Shown: positions 9,221 through 17,952, counted from the stretch's first letter. The stretch is DNA of 64,000 nucleotides from JBAYIE01 sp041665785 (GCA_041665785.1 JBAYIE010000001.1:167385-231384); one strand, 5' to 3'. A program made the numbers and translations. Notes: a model not told the origin generated them from the sequence alone.

Positions 9221-10357
9221 TTATACCTCCGGAGTTAATCGAAATATGGCATCAGCTAATTGATTGGCCATTTTTTCGGTATCAAACAATTCTTTCAAAC
9301 GGATGATTCGTTTTTCTCTATCCGGCTCCGTAAAACTGCTTTGAAATACCCGGTTCAATTGCAGTTGAAATTCTTCCGGAGTGTTGGCAATAGTGCATAG
9401 TTCTTCACATCCGGTATTCAAAACCATGGGTGTATTTGCCAATACAAACCTGCCCTGATATAATACATTGATGAGTTTTAGTTTTATCCCTGTATCCTGA
9501 AAAGTAGGAACAACATTCACCTGCGCTTTGCGCGTCATATCAGCAATTTCATCGGTGCTTAAATCGGAAAACAATTTTACCTGAGGTACCTCCTTTATAA
9601 GTTTCAGAAGAGCTTCTGACGGGTTGTTGCCTGCAATAAAAAGTGGATGGTTTACGTGACGGAATACCTTGTCGGTCAGGAATCGTGCTGCTTCATCGTT
9701 TTCACCTACGCTGAGTTTTCCATGATAAAAGGCATAGGTGCCATTACCGGTTAATGAACTTACCCGGGTGTTGGGATGAAATGCGGTGATATGTATGACG
9801 TGTGGGAATTTCAATTGTAGATACTTCATATCGTTCACTGAAATGGCAGCTATCAACGACGCATGATGCAGTTGTTGCTCATAATGGCGTAGTTTTCTTG
9901 ATTCTATCCGATAAAATATTTTTCGAAACCATGAGCTTTCAACCTGTTCAAGATTCTGGTAATAATCGTGCTCTATATTATGCATCCTGACTACTTTCAC
10001 CCTGTTTTGCAACAATGCATGATTCAGAAAACCACAAGTATGTAATCCTTCAAAAAGGATAGGGTAGTGATCAGCTGACAGTCGTGTCAGTAGATGATTG
10101 TTCATACGCGACGAAACAATATAAGGTAGTTTAGAAAATGGATTTACCCATTTACTCCGTTTGTAATAAAAAACATTTTCGCAACAGGCATTCAATTCCG
10201 GATTTATTTTACGCCCGTATTCAAATGCATGTAAGATAACTTTAACCCCGATCTCATGCAGAGCTTTGATTTTGTAAAATACATCGATAACGCCGCCATA
10301 ATTCGGAGGATAAGGATTATCAAAAGATACTATATGTAACTTTCGTTCAGAGTTCAT
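9221..10357 (-). CDS. Glycosyltransferase (GT4-like)
   Basis: 378 residues with a GT-B two-domain layout. The N-terminal domain opens with HIVSFDNPYPPNYGGV and KIKALHEIGVKVILHAF, typical of family-4 glycosyltransferases. The C-terminal nucleotide-sugar half includes FYHGKLSVGENDEAARFL, LFSDLSTDEIADM and PTFQDTGIKLKLINVL. It is expected to transfer a sugar from an NDP-sugar in cell-surface glycan synthesis; acceptor and donor are unknown. Its start overlaps the end of the next upstream glycosyltransferase gene by 11 bp, so the two are coupled. Confidence 0.8.
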   Translation of the reverse strand: MNSERKLHIVSFDNPYPPNYGGVIDVFYKIKALHEIGVKVILHAFEYGRKINPELNACCENVFYYKRSKWVNPFSKLPYIVSSRMNNHLLTRLSADHYPILFEGLHTCGFLNHALLQNRVKVVRMHNIEHDYYQNLEQVESSWFRKIFYRIESRKLRHYEQQLHHASLIAAISVNDMKYLQLKFPHVIHITAFHPNTRVSSLTGNGTYAFYHGKLSVGENDEAARFLTDKVFRHVNHPLFIAGNNPSEALLKLIKEVPQVKLFSDLSTDEIADMTRKAQVNVVPTFQDTGIKLKLINVLYQGRFVLANTPMVLNTGCEELCTIANTPEEFQLQLNRVFQSSFTEPDREKRIIRLKELFDTEKMANQLADAIFRLTPEV

Positions 10358-11441
10358 TGTACAAACGTATTAAATGTTGCTCTTCAAGTTGCCAGTTGAA
10401 TTGAGTTCGTGCAGCCCGGCAATTGGCCTGAAGTTGCGCATAATAAGCATGATCCGACAATAAGCGCTCTATACTTTTTAAGATTGATTCCTTGTGCAAT
10501 GCCGACAATACAGCTACTTCGTATTCCGCATTGATGAGCTGATATTCCGGAAAATCTGCACAGATTTGCGGAATAGCGGCATGCATATAATTAAAAAATT
10601 TATTGCTCAGCGAATACCTGTAACTAAGACTGTCATCCGATAGCAGATTGATGCCAATAGTTGCTTCAGCTGTTAACTTACGCAAAGCATCCGGCTGTAC
10701 ATACCCAAGTAATTCCACTTTATTTTCAATGCCAAGTTGCCTGATTTGTTCTTCCAGTATACTCCGGATGGGTCCATCGCCTGCAACCCTGAAAGTCGCA
10801 TTTAACTGAGGCATACAATCCAGGATTTCTTCCAATCCACGTCCGGGGTTCAAATCGCCCTGGTATAAAATAACGGCATCAGTAGCTTGAACATTGTTGT
10901 TTGTTTCCGATAACAAGGGCACATTGCGAATTACATGAAAAGTCAGATGATGTTGATCCGTAAAGATCATTGCAAGGCTTTTCGAAACAGTATATCGTAG
11001 ATGCGTATGGCGGATACAGGCCAGCTCCGTCCATTCCCAGCATTTTTGTATCCATTTGCGCCCTTTCAACTCGGGTACTTCCGTAAAATATTCATGTGCA
11101 TCAAATACCAGCTTTCTGCTTTTGATGCGGGATATAAAGGTGTTTGGTAGCAAGGTATCTGTATCTATTGCCGCATAAATATCGAATTTGTTCAGCAACA
11201 AATACCAGGTTAACCGTATGGTATATTCGATGTAAAAGAGTTTTCCCTTTTCAAAAAAACACGGAATTCGTTTTTGGGAATATGGTTGCAACTGTAATGC
11301 AGGAGATTGTTTGCGTTTTCTACCAATCAATGTAACCCGATAGCCGGCTTTATGCAATGAGTTGCAGATGCGTGACATGCGTTGATCAAAGACCAGATCG
11401 TTTGTAACGGTAAATGAAATACGTTTATTTATTCCTTCCAC
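10347..11441 (-). CDS. Glycosyltransferase (GT4-like)
   Basis: 364 residues with the GT-B fold signature. The N-terminal part has SLHKAGYRVTLIGRK and FDAHEYFTEVPEL. The C-terminal donor-binding part has ILYQGDLNPGRGLEEIL, RVAGDGPIRSILEE, LGYVQPDALRKL and YRYSLSNKFFNYMHAAIP. It is likely a cytoplasmic-face enzyme adding a sugar to a surface polysaccharide or lipid-linked glycan. It overlaps recQ upstream by 13 bp and the second glycosyltransferase downstream by 11 bp, a three-gene overlapping unit on the minus strand. Confidence 0.82.
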   Translation of the reverse strand: MEGINKRISFTVTNDLVFDQRMSRICNSLHKAGYRVTLIGRKRKQSPALQLQPYSQKRIPCFFEKGKLFYIEYTIRLTWYLLLNKFDIYAAIDTDTLLPNTFISRIKSRKLVFDAHEYFTEVPELKGRKWIQKCWEWTELACIRHTHLRYTVSKSLAMIFTDQHHLTFHVIRNVPLLSETNNNVQATDAVILYQGDLNPGRGLEEILDCMPQLNATFRVAGDGPIRSILEEQIRQLGIENKVELLGYVQPDALRKLTAEATIGINLLSDDSLSYRYSLSNKFFNYMHAAIPQICADFPEYQLINAEYEVAVLSALHKESILKSIERLLSDHAYYAQLQANCRAARTQFNWQLEEQHLIRLYNEL

Positions 11442-13333
11442 TTCAGGTGTTGCTGTTCGTTGTAGTGCAATTTATCGTTATCCAATAAATATCGGACTAC
11501 TTCAATGATTTTTTCGGGAGATGCGGTATGTACGCTTTCAGCCAGGGTATTCACTGGTTGTGCCTTTATGAGGCATTGATATTTGATTTGTTCAATGAGA
11601 GATTCAAATTCTACCGCACTTAGATTCATCTTTTTTTGTTGCAGGCAAATGTCACAAATTCCGCAGTCATGTGAATCCGATTGATCAAAATAGGCTACCA
11701 GCTTCCTGCTGCGGCATACAGCATCGTTGCCGGCATATTCCACCAAAGCATTCAATTTGTTCACAGCAATTTTTTTGCGTTCATTGATGCGATGATGGTA
11801 GGCCGGAAACTCTTCGTTGGCTATACGGCTGTGCAAAAAGACGATCTGTGGTTTATCTTTTTGAGGCAGGTAATCAACCAGCCGTTGCTGATGCATAAAA
11901 TTTAAAAGTTTCACCACAGTATGTTCTTCGGTCTGTCCTCTCCGTGCAATCACACTTTCCTGGATGGCCGTATGTTGGTCAAACAATCCTCCATAACAGC
12001 GCAGAAGAAGTTTGATGAAATTGTCGTATTGCGGATGTTCTACCTGAAATTTGTACAATTGATCATGATGCAACAATATTTTGAGTTTGGCCGGTTCATA
12101 AAAGCTATCGCTCATCATCAGTAAATCTGCAGCCTCAAGTGTTTTCAAGGCGCCGTAAACGATGGAAGGATGAATTTTAAACTTCTCATCAAAATCACCA
12201 ATATCAAAATCGTAACTACGATCGGCATTGAATCCAACGGCCAGTGCATAGTAATTGCACAATGCATTGTATACACGGATTATATCTTTGTTTTCAGGAT
12301 AATTGAGTTTTAAACGGTCGATGGCTTCGTGTTCATCCGGTTTCCCATACAACAAAACAGCATAGGCTTTCTGTTCATCACGCCCGGCTCTTCCGGCTTC
12401 CTGATAATAACTTTCGGGCGAATCCGGAATTTCAAAATGGATCACCAGACGAACGTCGGGCTTGTCTATTCCCATGCCAAACGCATTGGTACATACCATA
12501 ATGCGTGTTTGATTTTTAATCCATGCTTCCTGTTTATGCATGCGCAGTTCGTGGGTAAGTCCGGCATGGTAATAATCAGACCGGTAACCTTTCATTTTCA
12601 GAAAATGTGAGATTTCCTGTGTTTTTTTTCGGTTACGCACATACACCAGCGTTGATCCTTTAACTCTTGAAAGAATATGCAAGAGTTTTCCGAATTTGTC
12701 TTCCGTGCGGTTTACCACATAGGAAATGTTTTTCCGTTCGAAACTTTTTACAAAAACGTTTTTCTTTTTAAAGCCCAGCTTCTCCTGAATGTCGTTTACA
12801 ACATCAGTAGTGGCTGAAGCTGTTAATGCCATGATGGGTACTTTTGGGAAATACGTCCGGATTTCGGCAATCTGCAGATATTCGGGACGGAAATCATAAC
12901 CCCACTGCGAAATACAATGTGCTTCATCAACAGCAAATAAGGAAACCTGCATTTGTTTAATATGCTCTCTAACAATTTCACTTCGCAGGCGTTCCGGAGA
13001 TAAATACAAAAAGCGGATTTCACCATGAATACAATTGTTCAGAATCAGGTTGTTTTCATGATACGATAAACCGGAATAAATGGCTTTGGCTGAAATACCC
13101 TTTGCTGTGAGATGTTCCACCTGATCTTTCATCAGGGCAATCAAGGGCGAAACCACAATGCAAATGCCTTCTCCGGCCATTGCGGGTACCTGAAAACACA
13201 ACGATTTTCCACCACCCGTGGGCAATAAGGCAAGCGTATCATTGCCAGCCAGTACCGAACGGATTATTTCTTCCTGCAGAGGCCGGAAAGAGTCATACCC
13301 CCAGTAGGTTTTTAATGTTTCGTGGATATTCAA
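11429..13333 (-). CDS. recQ: ATP-dependent DNA helicase RecQ
   Basis: 634 residues. Superfamily 2 helicase motifs are clear: Walker A LLPTGGGKS, DEAH box FAVDEAHCISQWG, TASATTDV (motif III), and motif VI in YYQEAGRAGRD. The RQC zinc-binding cysteines appear in the segment around VCRSRKLVAYFDQ and DCGICDIC. No convincing HRDC domain follows; the tail is only about 70 residues. It unwinds DNA 3' to 5' in recombination and fork repair. Its promoter must lie in or near the heptamer-repeat spacer upstream, and it overlaps the downstream glycosyltransferase gene by 13 bp. Confidence 0.93.
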   Translation of the reverse strand: MNIHETLKTYWGYDSFRPLQEEIIRSVLAGNDTLALLPTGGGKSLCFQVPAMAGEGICIVVSPLIALMKDQVEHLTAKGISAKAIYSGLSYHENNLILNNCIHGEIRFLYLSPERLRSEIVREHIKQMQVSLFAVDEAHCISQWGYDFRPEYLQIAEIRTYFPKVPIMALTASATTDVVNDIQEKLGFKKKNVFVKSFERKNISYVVNRTEDKFGKLLHILSRVKGSTLVYVRNRKKTQEISHFLKMKGYRSDYYHAGLTHELRMHKQEAWIKNQTRIMVCTNAFGMGIDKPDVRLVIHFEIPDSPESYYQEAGRAGRDEQKAYAVLLYGKPDEHEAIDRLKLNYPENKDIIRVYNALCNYYALAVGFNADRSYDFDIGDFDEKFKIHPSIVYGALKTLEAADLLMMSDSFYEPAKLKILLHHDQLYKFQVEHPQYDNFIKLLLRCYGGLFDQHTAIQESVIARRGQTEEHTVVKLLNFMHQQRLVDYLPQKDKPQIVFLHSRIANEEFPAYHHRINERKKIAVNKLNALVEYAGNDAVCRSRKLVAYFDQSDSHDCGICDICLQQKKMNLSAVEFESLIEQIKYQCLIKAQPVNTLAESVHTASPEKIIEVVRYLLDNDKLHYNEQQHLKWKE

Positions 13334-13391
13334 GCTGGGGGCTAAATTAGTGAATTTACCATGATCTTGTTTTGCGGTATCCCAACTGGAA

Positions 13392-13454
13392 ATTACGAAG
13401 TACTTATTACAAAGTACGAATTACGAATTACGAAGTACGAATTACGAAGTACCT
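13392..13454. repeat. Heptamer tandem tract of the ATTACGA/AGTACGA type, 9 units
   Basis: Nine in-phase 7-mers on the plus strand: ATTACGA, AGTACTT, ATTACAA, AGTACGA, ATTACGA, ATTACGA, AGTACGA, ATTACGA and AGTACCT. The tract is followed directly by GCCTCTCGGAAGAAGGC (a small hairpin with GCCTtCT/AGAAGGC arms allowing one bulge) and then TTAGCT. The same order, with the same AGTACyTGCCTC junction, is found at 52456-52538. It lies in the 423-bp lolD-recQ spacer. Confidence 0.8.
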
Positions 13455-13532
13455 GCCTCTCGGAAGAAGGCATTAGCTATTAACAATTTCCAAATAAGGT
13501 ACGGGCAATTACATGTAGGTCCCCAACACGTA

Positions 13533-13756
13533 TTAACCAATAACCAATAACCAATAACCATTAACTAATAACCAATAACCATTAACTAATAACCATTAAC
13601 TAATAACCATTAACTAATAACCATTAACTAATAACCAATAACCATTAACTAATAACCATTAACCATTAACCATTAACTAATAACCAATAACCAATAACCA
13701 ATAACCAATAACCAATAACCAATAACCAATAACCAATAACCAATAACCAATAACCA
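13533..13756. repeat. Heptamer tandem tract (TTAACCA/TTAACTA/ATAACCA), 32 units, flush with the lolD stop
   Basis: Exactly 224 bp, 32 uninterrupted 7-mers on the plus strand drawn from three variants: TTAACCA, TTAACTA and ATAACCA. The tract ends at 13756 and the TAG stop of lolD occupies 13757-13759, with zero spacing. The first half mixes variants and the lolD-proximal units are all ATAACCA. Together with the tract at 13392-13454 and about 80 bp of non-repeat sequence between them (13455-13532), it fills most of the lolD-recQ spacer, where no gene is visible. Confidence 0.92.
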
Positions 13757-14407
13757 CTACCCAATTATCCCATCCTTCATCACCAGTTTCCGGTCGGCCC
13801 TGTTGGCCAGTTCTTCATTGTGTGTAACGATGACAAAGGTTTGGTTGAGTTCTTTTCGCAGATCAAAAAACAGGTTGTGCAATTCAATGGCATGTTGAGA
13901 ATCAAGATTACCGGAAGGTTCATCAGCCAGAACAACAGATGGTTTGTTGATTAAAGCTCTGGCAACAGCAACACGTTGTTGTTCGCCACCTGAAAGCTCT
14001 GAAGGTTTATGGTGCATGCGATCCCTGATGTTCAGCAATTCAAACAAGTGTAGCGCCCGCGCTTCGGTTTCTTTTTTACTTTTCTTTCCAATCCAGGCAG
14101 GCATGCAGGTATTTTCATATGCGCTAAACTCTGGCAGCAATTGATGAAACTGAAAAATAAACCCGATATGTTGATTCCGGAAGGCAGAAAGCATACGTGA
14201 TTTTAACTGGGTAATATCCTGCCCCTGAATATAAATATGACCGGAATCAGCCTTTTCCAGTGTTCCCAGAATCTGCAATAGTGTTGTTTTTCCGGCGCCA
14301 CTGGCCCCAACAATGGAAACGATTTCCCCGGCAGCAATATGCAGGTTAATCCCTTTAAGCACATGCAGGTTGTTGTATGATTTTGTAATATTCCTCGTCT
14401 CGATCAT
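13757..14407 (-). CDS. ABC transporter ATPase, LolD family
   Basis: 216 residues, a complete ABC ATPase. Walker A is VGASGAGKTT (about residues 34-43), the signature is LSGGEQQRVAVARAL, Walker B is VVLADEPSGNLDS and the H-loop is FVIVTHNEEL. The Q-loop region FIFQFHQLLPEFSAYEN is typical of LolD/MacB ATPases, which drive extraction of outer-membrane lipoproteins or related envelope exports. No LolC/E-type permease is adjacent, which is common in Bacteroidota. The gene is divergent from sucC. The heptamer tract starts at the base after its stop codon. Confidence 0.85.
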   Translation of the reverse strand: MIETRNITKSYNNLHVLKGINLHIAAGEIVSIVGASGAGKTTLLQILGTLEKADSGHIYIQGQDITQLKSRMLSAFRNQHIGFIFQFHQLLPEFSAYENTCMPAWIGKKSKKETEARALHLFELLNIRDRMHHKPSELSGGEQQRVAVARALINKPSVVLADEPSGNLDSQHAIELHNLFFDLRKELNQTFVIVTHNEELANRADRKLVMKDGIIG

Positions 14408-14507
14408 GGGTCACCAAAAATGCATAATTTTAGTTGCTTATTCACAACCGAAAAAATCTTTTCCAGAAGTAAAAGGAAAGCCTATTTTCGCACACAAATT
14501 TTGAAGA

Positions 14508-15728
14508 ATGAATATTCACGAATATCAAGCTAAACAAATCCTTAAATCATTTGGAGTAGCTGTACAGGAAGGCATAGTTGCCGAAACCGCCGATCAGGCT
14601 CACGAGGCTGCCTTAAAGTTAAAAGATCAATTCGGGAGTGATTTTGTGGTTGTAAAAGCACAAATTCATGCCGGAGGAAGAGGCAAAGGAACCATTCAGG
14701 GTAAAGATCAGCGAGGTGTAGCAGTGGCTAAAAATGCGGATAAGGCAAAAGAAATAGCAGGTAATCTTCTGGGCGGAATCCTGGTTACAATTCAAACAGG
14801 TCCGAAAGGAAAACCTGTAAACAAGGTCTTGGTGGCACAGGATGTTTATTATCCGGGTGCTAGCGAACCGAAAGAATTTTACATGAGTGTAATGCTCGAT
14901 CGTTCTCAGAGTAAAAATATCATTGTGTATTCCACGGAAGGGGGAATGGATATAGAGCATGTGGCCGAGCATACGCCTCATCTGATTCACAAAGAAACAA
15001 TCGATCCGAAAGTGGGGTTGCAGGGATTTCAGGCACGCAAAATTGCCTTTAATCTTGGCTTGGAAGGTGAAGCACACAAGCAAATGGTGAAATTTGTTAC
15101 TGCTTTATATACAGCTTACGATAAATCCGATTCTGCAATGTTTGAAATTAATCCGGTATTGAAAACCTCGGATAATAAAATAATTGCTGTAGATGGTAAG
15201 GTAAGTATTGATGATAGTGCTCTCTATCGTCATCCGGAGTATGAAGCTATGCGCGATCTGGCCGAAGAAGATCCAACTGAAGTTGAAGCGGCTAAACATT
15301 ACCTGAATTTTGTAAAGCTGGATGGAAATGTGGGTTGTATGGTAAATGGAGCCGGTTTAGCTATGGCTACCATGGATATCATCAAACTGAGTGGAGGAGA
15401 ACCAGCAAACTTTCTGGATGTAGGTGGAACCGCCAATGCCATTACAGTGGAAGCCGGCTTCCGTATTATTCTGCAGGATCCAAATGTAAAGGCTATCCTG
15501 ATCAATATTTTTGGCGGAATCGTTAGATGTGATCGTGTGGCACAAGGCGTTGTGGATGCCTATAAATCCATTGGAACCATCCCTGTACCGATCATAGTGC
15601 GCTTACAGGGAACGAATGCTGAAGCAGCGAAGAAACTAATCGACGAATCAGGATTAAAGGTATATTCTGCCATTGTTTTGAAAGAAGCGGCAGATCTTGT
15701 ACAACAAGCTGTGAACGGTAAATTATAA
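14508..15728 (+). CDS. sucC: Succinate-CoA ligase (ADP-forming) beta subunit
   Basis: 406 residues, the normal length for SucC. It has an ATP-grasp N-terminus (MNIHEYQAKQILKSFGV) with VVKAQIHAGGRGKG for nucleotide binding. The C-terminal CoA-ligase domain contains GLAMATMDIIKLSGGEPANF and INIFGGIVRCD. It catalyses interconversion of succinyl-CoA and succinate with ATP formation in the TCA cycle. The alpha subunit gene is not adjacent in this window. A strong hairpin terminator stands 23 bp after the stop codon. The promoter probably lies just upstream: TATTTTCG at 14483-14490 resembles a -7 element, but no -33 TTTG is seen. Confidence 0.95.
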   Translation: MNIHEYQAKQILKSFGVAVQEGIVAETADQAHEAALKLKDQFGSDFVVVKAQIHAGGRGKGTIQGKDQRGVAVAKNADKAKEIAGNLLGGILVTIQTGPKGKPVNKVLVAQDVYYPGASEPKEFYMSVMLDRSQSKNIIVYSTEGGMDIEHVAEHTPHLIHKETIDPKVGLQGFQARKIAFNLGLEGEAHKQMVKFVTALYTAYDKSDSAMFEINPVLKTSDNKIIAVDGKVSIDDSALYRHPEYEAMRDLAEEDPTEVEAAKHYLNFVKLDGNVGCMVNGAGLAMATMDIIKLSGGEPANFLDVGGTANAITVEAGFRIILQDPNVKAILINIFGGIVRCDRVAQGVVDAYKSIGTIPVPIIVRLQGTNAEAAKKLIDESGLKVYSAIVLKEAADLVQQAVNGKL

Positions 15729-15750
15729 ACGCTCAAGAGGTAGTATAAAG

Positions 15751-15783
15751 CAAAAGCCCTTTCGTCATACGAAAGGGCTTTTG
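15751..15783 (+). terminator. Intrinsic terminator after sucC (probably bidirectional)
   Basis: Perfect 15-bp inverted repeat: left arm 15751-15765 (CAAAAGCCCTTTCGT), loop CAT, right arm 15769-15783. The arms end in runs of A and T, so the hairpin could stop sucC transcription on the plus strand and the FAS1 gene on the minus strand, whose stop is at 15828. Confidence 0.9.
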
Positions 15784-15827
15784 TCGTTTATCAAGGGAAA
15801 CTTTACTTAAGGTTCTCTATGCTTCGA

Positions 15828-16379
15828 TTATTTGGCCAGTACCACTTTATCCAATACATGTACTATGCCATTGCTGGCAGACACAGATCCTAAAATTTCC
15901 GCATCATCCAGATAAGTTTTGCCATCTTTGATATGAACTGTGGCATTGTTTCCATCTACCATTCCCAATACTTGTCCGTCTTTTAATTGCTCTACTTTCA
16001 ACACACCAACATATACATGGTGTTGCAATACATCCTGCAAAGAACTTTTGTTTTCAGGTTTCAGTAATGTTTCTACTGTGCCTGCAGGAAGTGCTTCAAA
16101 TGCTGCGTTTACCGGAGCAAAAACAGTAAAGGGACCTGCATTGCTTAACACATCTACCAATTCTGCAGCTTGCACTGCGGCAACCAACGTGGTGTGATCA
16201 GCTGAGCCTACAGCAACTTTCACCACATCTTTCTGGGAAACATCGTCTTGAACGGCTGATTGTCCGCCTACTACTGCTGCAGCTTCCTGAGATGCTGCTG
16301 CTGGTTTTTCTCCCGAACCGCAAGAATACAGTGCCAACACTACTAGTCCGGCACTTAAAAAGGTAATCGCTTTTTTCAT
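15828..16379 (-). CDS. Fasciclin (FAS1) domain lipoprotein
   Basis: 183 residues. The signal peptide ends in a lipobox-like ALYSC with C20 as the lipidation site. A low-complexity Ala/Ser linker follows, then a single FAS1 domain (about residues 50-183). The domain shows the H1 motif FTVFAPVNAAFEALP, the YH motif LQHHVYVG and the closing IVHVLDKVVLAK. FAS1 proteins are extracytoplasmic adhesion or matrix-binding modules; the partner is unknown. The gene is divergent from the Rrf2 regulator with a 153-bp gap holding a small palindrome. Confidence 0.9.
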   Translation of the reverse strand: MKKAITFLSAGLVVLALYSCGSGEKPAAASQEAAAVVGGQSAVQDDVSQKDVVKVAVGSADHTTLVAAVQAAELVDVLSNAGPFTVFAPVNAAFEALPAGTVETLLKPENKSSLQDVLQHHVYVGVLKVEQLKDGQVLGMVDGNNATVHIKDGKTYLDDAEILGSVSASNGIVHVLDKVVLAK

Positions 16380-16428
16380 AAGATTGATTTTTACCCATGC
16401 AAGGTATCAGGCGCAAAAATCACTTGCT

Positions 16429-16442
16429 ATGACAATCGTCAT
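16429..16442. promoter_or_regulatory. Candidate operator: ATGAC-N4-GTCAT palindrome
   Basis: A perfect 5+5 inverted repeat with a 4-bp spacer, reading ATGACAATCGTCAT, in the divergent gap between the FAS1 gene and the Rrf2 regulator gene. The N4 spacing resembles half-site spacing in FNR/CRP-family operators, but the arms are not the canonical TTGAT. It could be an autoregulatory site for the Rrf2 protein or a CRP/FNR-type site. Only the symmetry and the location are directly seen. Confidence 0.35.
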
Positions 16443-16532
16443 TAAATAGGATATTATTATCTGATTTATTTGTATTTTCATTAATTTGGTACATTCGAAC
16501 CTTTATCTTCACCTTAAATTCAGTCATAAACC

Positions 16533-16967
16533 ATGTTTTCAAAATCCTGTGAGTATGCCTTTCGTGCAGTTGTTTATTTATGTTCCAGATCAACAGAAGA
16601 CCCGATAGCCAAGATCAAGGAAATTTCAGATTCCATAAAGGCACCCATGCATTATACTTCTAAAGTGTTGCAACAATTAAGCAGAAAAGGCATTATCGGC
16701 TCTCAAAAGGGACCTAACGGAGGATTTTATGTAGATAGCCGGTTTACCAATATTAAATTGATAGAAGTGGTTAAGGTGATTGATGGTGAAAAAGTATTTA
16801 CCGGTTGTGCCATGGGGATCATCCCATGTTCTGAAACCAATCCTTGCGTAATGCATGAACGATTTAAAAAAATTCGCAATGAATTAAATGAAATGATGCA
16901 GGATATCACCATTCATCAGCTGGCCGACGGTTTGCATTCAGGAGAACTGAAGATGAAACTATACTAA
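16533..16967 (+). CDS. Rrf2-family transcriptional regulator, probable Fe-S (NsrR/IscR-like)
   Basis: 144 residues. An N-terminal winged helix (about 1-65, with the Rrf2 signature KVLQQLSRKGIIGSQKGPNGGF) is followed by a dimerisation helix. Three cysteines sit in the canonical cluster loop: C92, C99 and C105 (spacing x6, x5), close to NsrR and IscR. This predicts a cluster-bound sensor of NO or redox state. Position at the head of a plus-strand run leading into the nos genes makes it the candidate regulator of N2O reduction. NsrR versus IscR identity cannot be decided from the sequence alone. Confidence 0.88.
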   Translation: MFSKSCEYAFRAVVYLCSRSTEDPIAKIKEISDSIKAPMHYTSKVLQQLSRKGIIGSQKGPNGGFYVDSRFTNIKLIEVVKVIDGEKVFTGCAMGIIPCSETNPCVMHERFKKIRNELNEMMQDITIHQLADGLHSGELKMKLY

Positions 16968-16993
16968 ACCTATATTATTATATTTGGCCACAT

Positions 16994-17914
16994 ATGAATA
17001 CTGAATTACTCAAATTAATATACGAGAAATACCAGGCAAACAATCAGGATCCCGAAACCTTTTTAAAAGGAGTGATCCATAATAAACCGGTAAATTATTG
17101 GGAATACGTTGAAGTGAATACTTTGCTGTCGTTGCAAAAAACCCGTACCGGGTTCAAAGACGAATTCATTTTTATTGTGTACCATCAGATTACAGAGCTT
17201 GTATTGCGCCTGATTATGCATGAACTGGAGCAGTTAACCGATCCGGAGACGAAAAAAGATGATGCTGTGTTTGCTGATAAAGTAGGCCGTATTGACAGGT
17301 ATACAGATTTATTAATCGGGTCGTTCAGTATCATGAATAAGGGGTTGGATTATGATCAATACAATCAGTTCCGGTTAAGCCTTGCTCCGGCAAGCGGTTT
17401 TCAATCTGCACAATTCAGGCTTATCGAGTTGTATTGTACAGGCATTGATAACCTGATCAATGAACGTTCAAAAGCATTAATGCCCGCTGATTGCAAACTG
17501 GAAGACAAATTCAATTATGTCTACTGGCAGGAAGCAGGCATGGATCGCAATACCGGAAAGAAAACAGTAACCCTCTTAGAATTTGAGAAGGAATATCTGC
17601 CGCGGTTTATTCAAACAGCACAAAAACTGGAACCGCATAACCTTTATCAGCAAAGCTTGAAAATGGAACGTGAAAATAAACTCACGCCGGAATTGCGCGA
17701 AGCCCTTCGTAAACTGGATCATAAGTTTAATATCGCCTGGCCCATGGTACATCTCGAAACGGCACATACTTACCTGGCACAAAAGGGGCAACCCATTGCC
17801 GCAACAGGGGGTAGCCATTGGGTGAAGTACCTGCATCCTAAGTATCAGCGCCGTATCTTTTTCCCCAATCTCTGGTCGGAAGAAGAGTTGGCCAATTGGG
17901 CACATGAAGGGTAA
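16994..17914 (+). CDS. kynA: Tryptophan 2,3-dioxygenase
   Basis: 306 residues, all-helical haem dioxygenase. Family landmarks are VNTLLSLQKTRTGFKDE near the N-terminus, FIVYHQITELVLRLIMHEL (with the haem-side histidine region), GLDYDQYNQFRLSLAPASGFQSAQFR, and ATGGSHWVKYLHP near the C-terminus. It opens the indole ring of tryptophan to N-formylkynurenine in the cytoplasm. It lies 26 bp after the Rrf2 regulator and 90 bp before the cytochrome c gene, between a probable NO/redox regulator and the nos cluster, an unusual position for a kynurenine-pathway gene. TATATTTG at 16979-16986 matches a -7 element, but it is only 8 bp from the ATG and has no -33. Confidence 0.93.
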   Translation: MNTELLKLIYEKYQANNQDPETFLKGVIHNKPVNYWEYVEVNTLLSLQKTRTGFKDEFIFIVYHQITELVLRLIMHELEQLTDPETKKDDAVFADKVGRIDRYTDLLIGSFSIMNKGLDYDQYNQFRLSLAPASGFQSAQFRLIELYCTGIDNLINERSKALMPADCKLEDKFNYVYWQEAGMDRNTGKKTVTLLEFEKEYLPRFIQTAQKLEPHNLYQQSLKMERENKLTPELREALRKLDHKFNIAWPMVHLETAHTYLAQKGQPIAATGGSHWVKYLHPKYQRRIFFPNLWSEEELANWAHEG

Positions 17915-17952
17915 CTGACATCTATCATTTAATTCGCTGACTCCACTCATTC

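Noticed and set aside
13392..13756. Possible CRISPR array in the lolD-recQ spacer
   Set aside because: Units are 7 bp, directly adjacent, with no unique spacers of constant length and no cas genes nearby.
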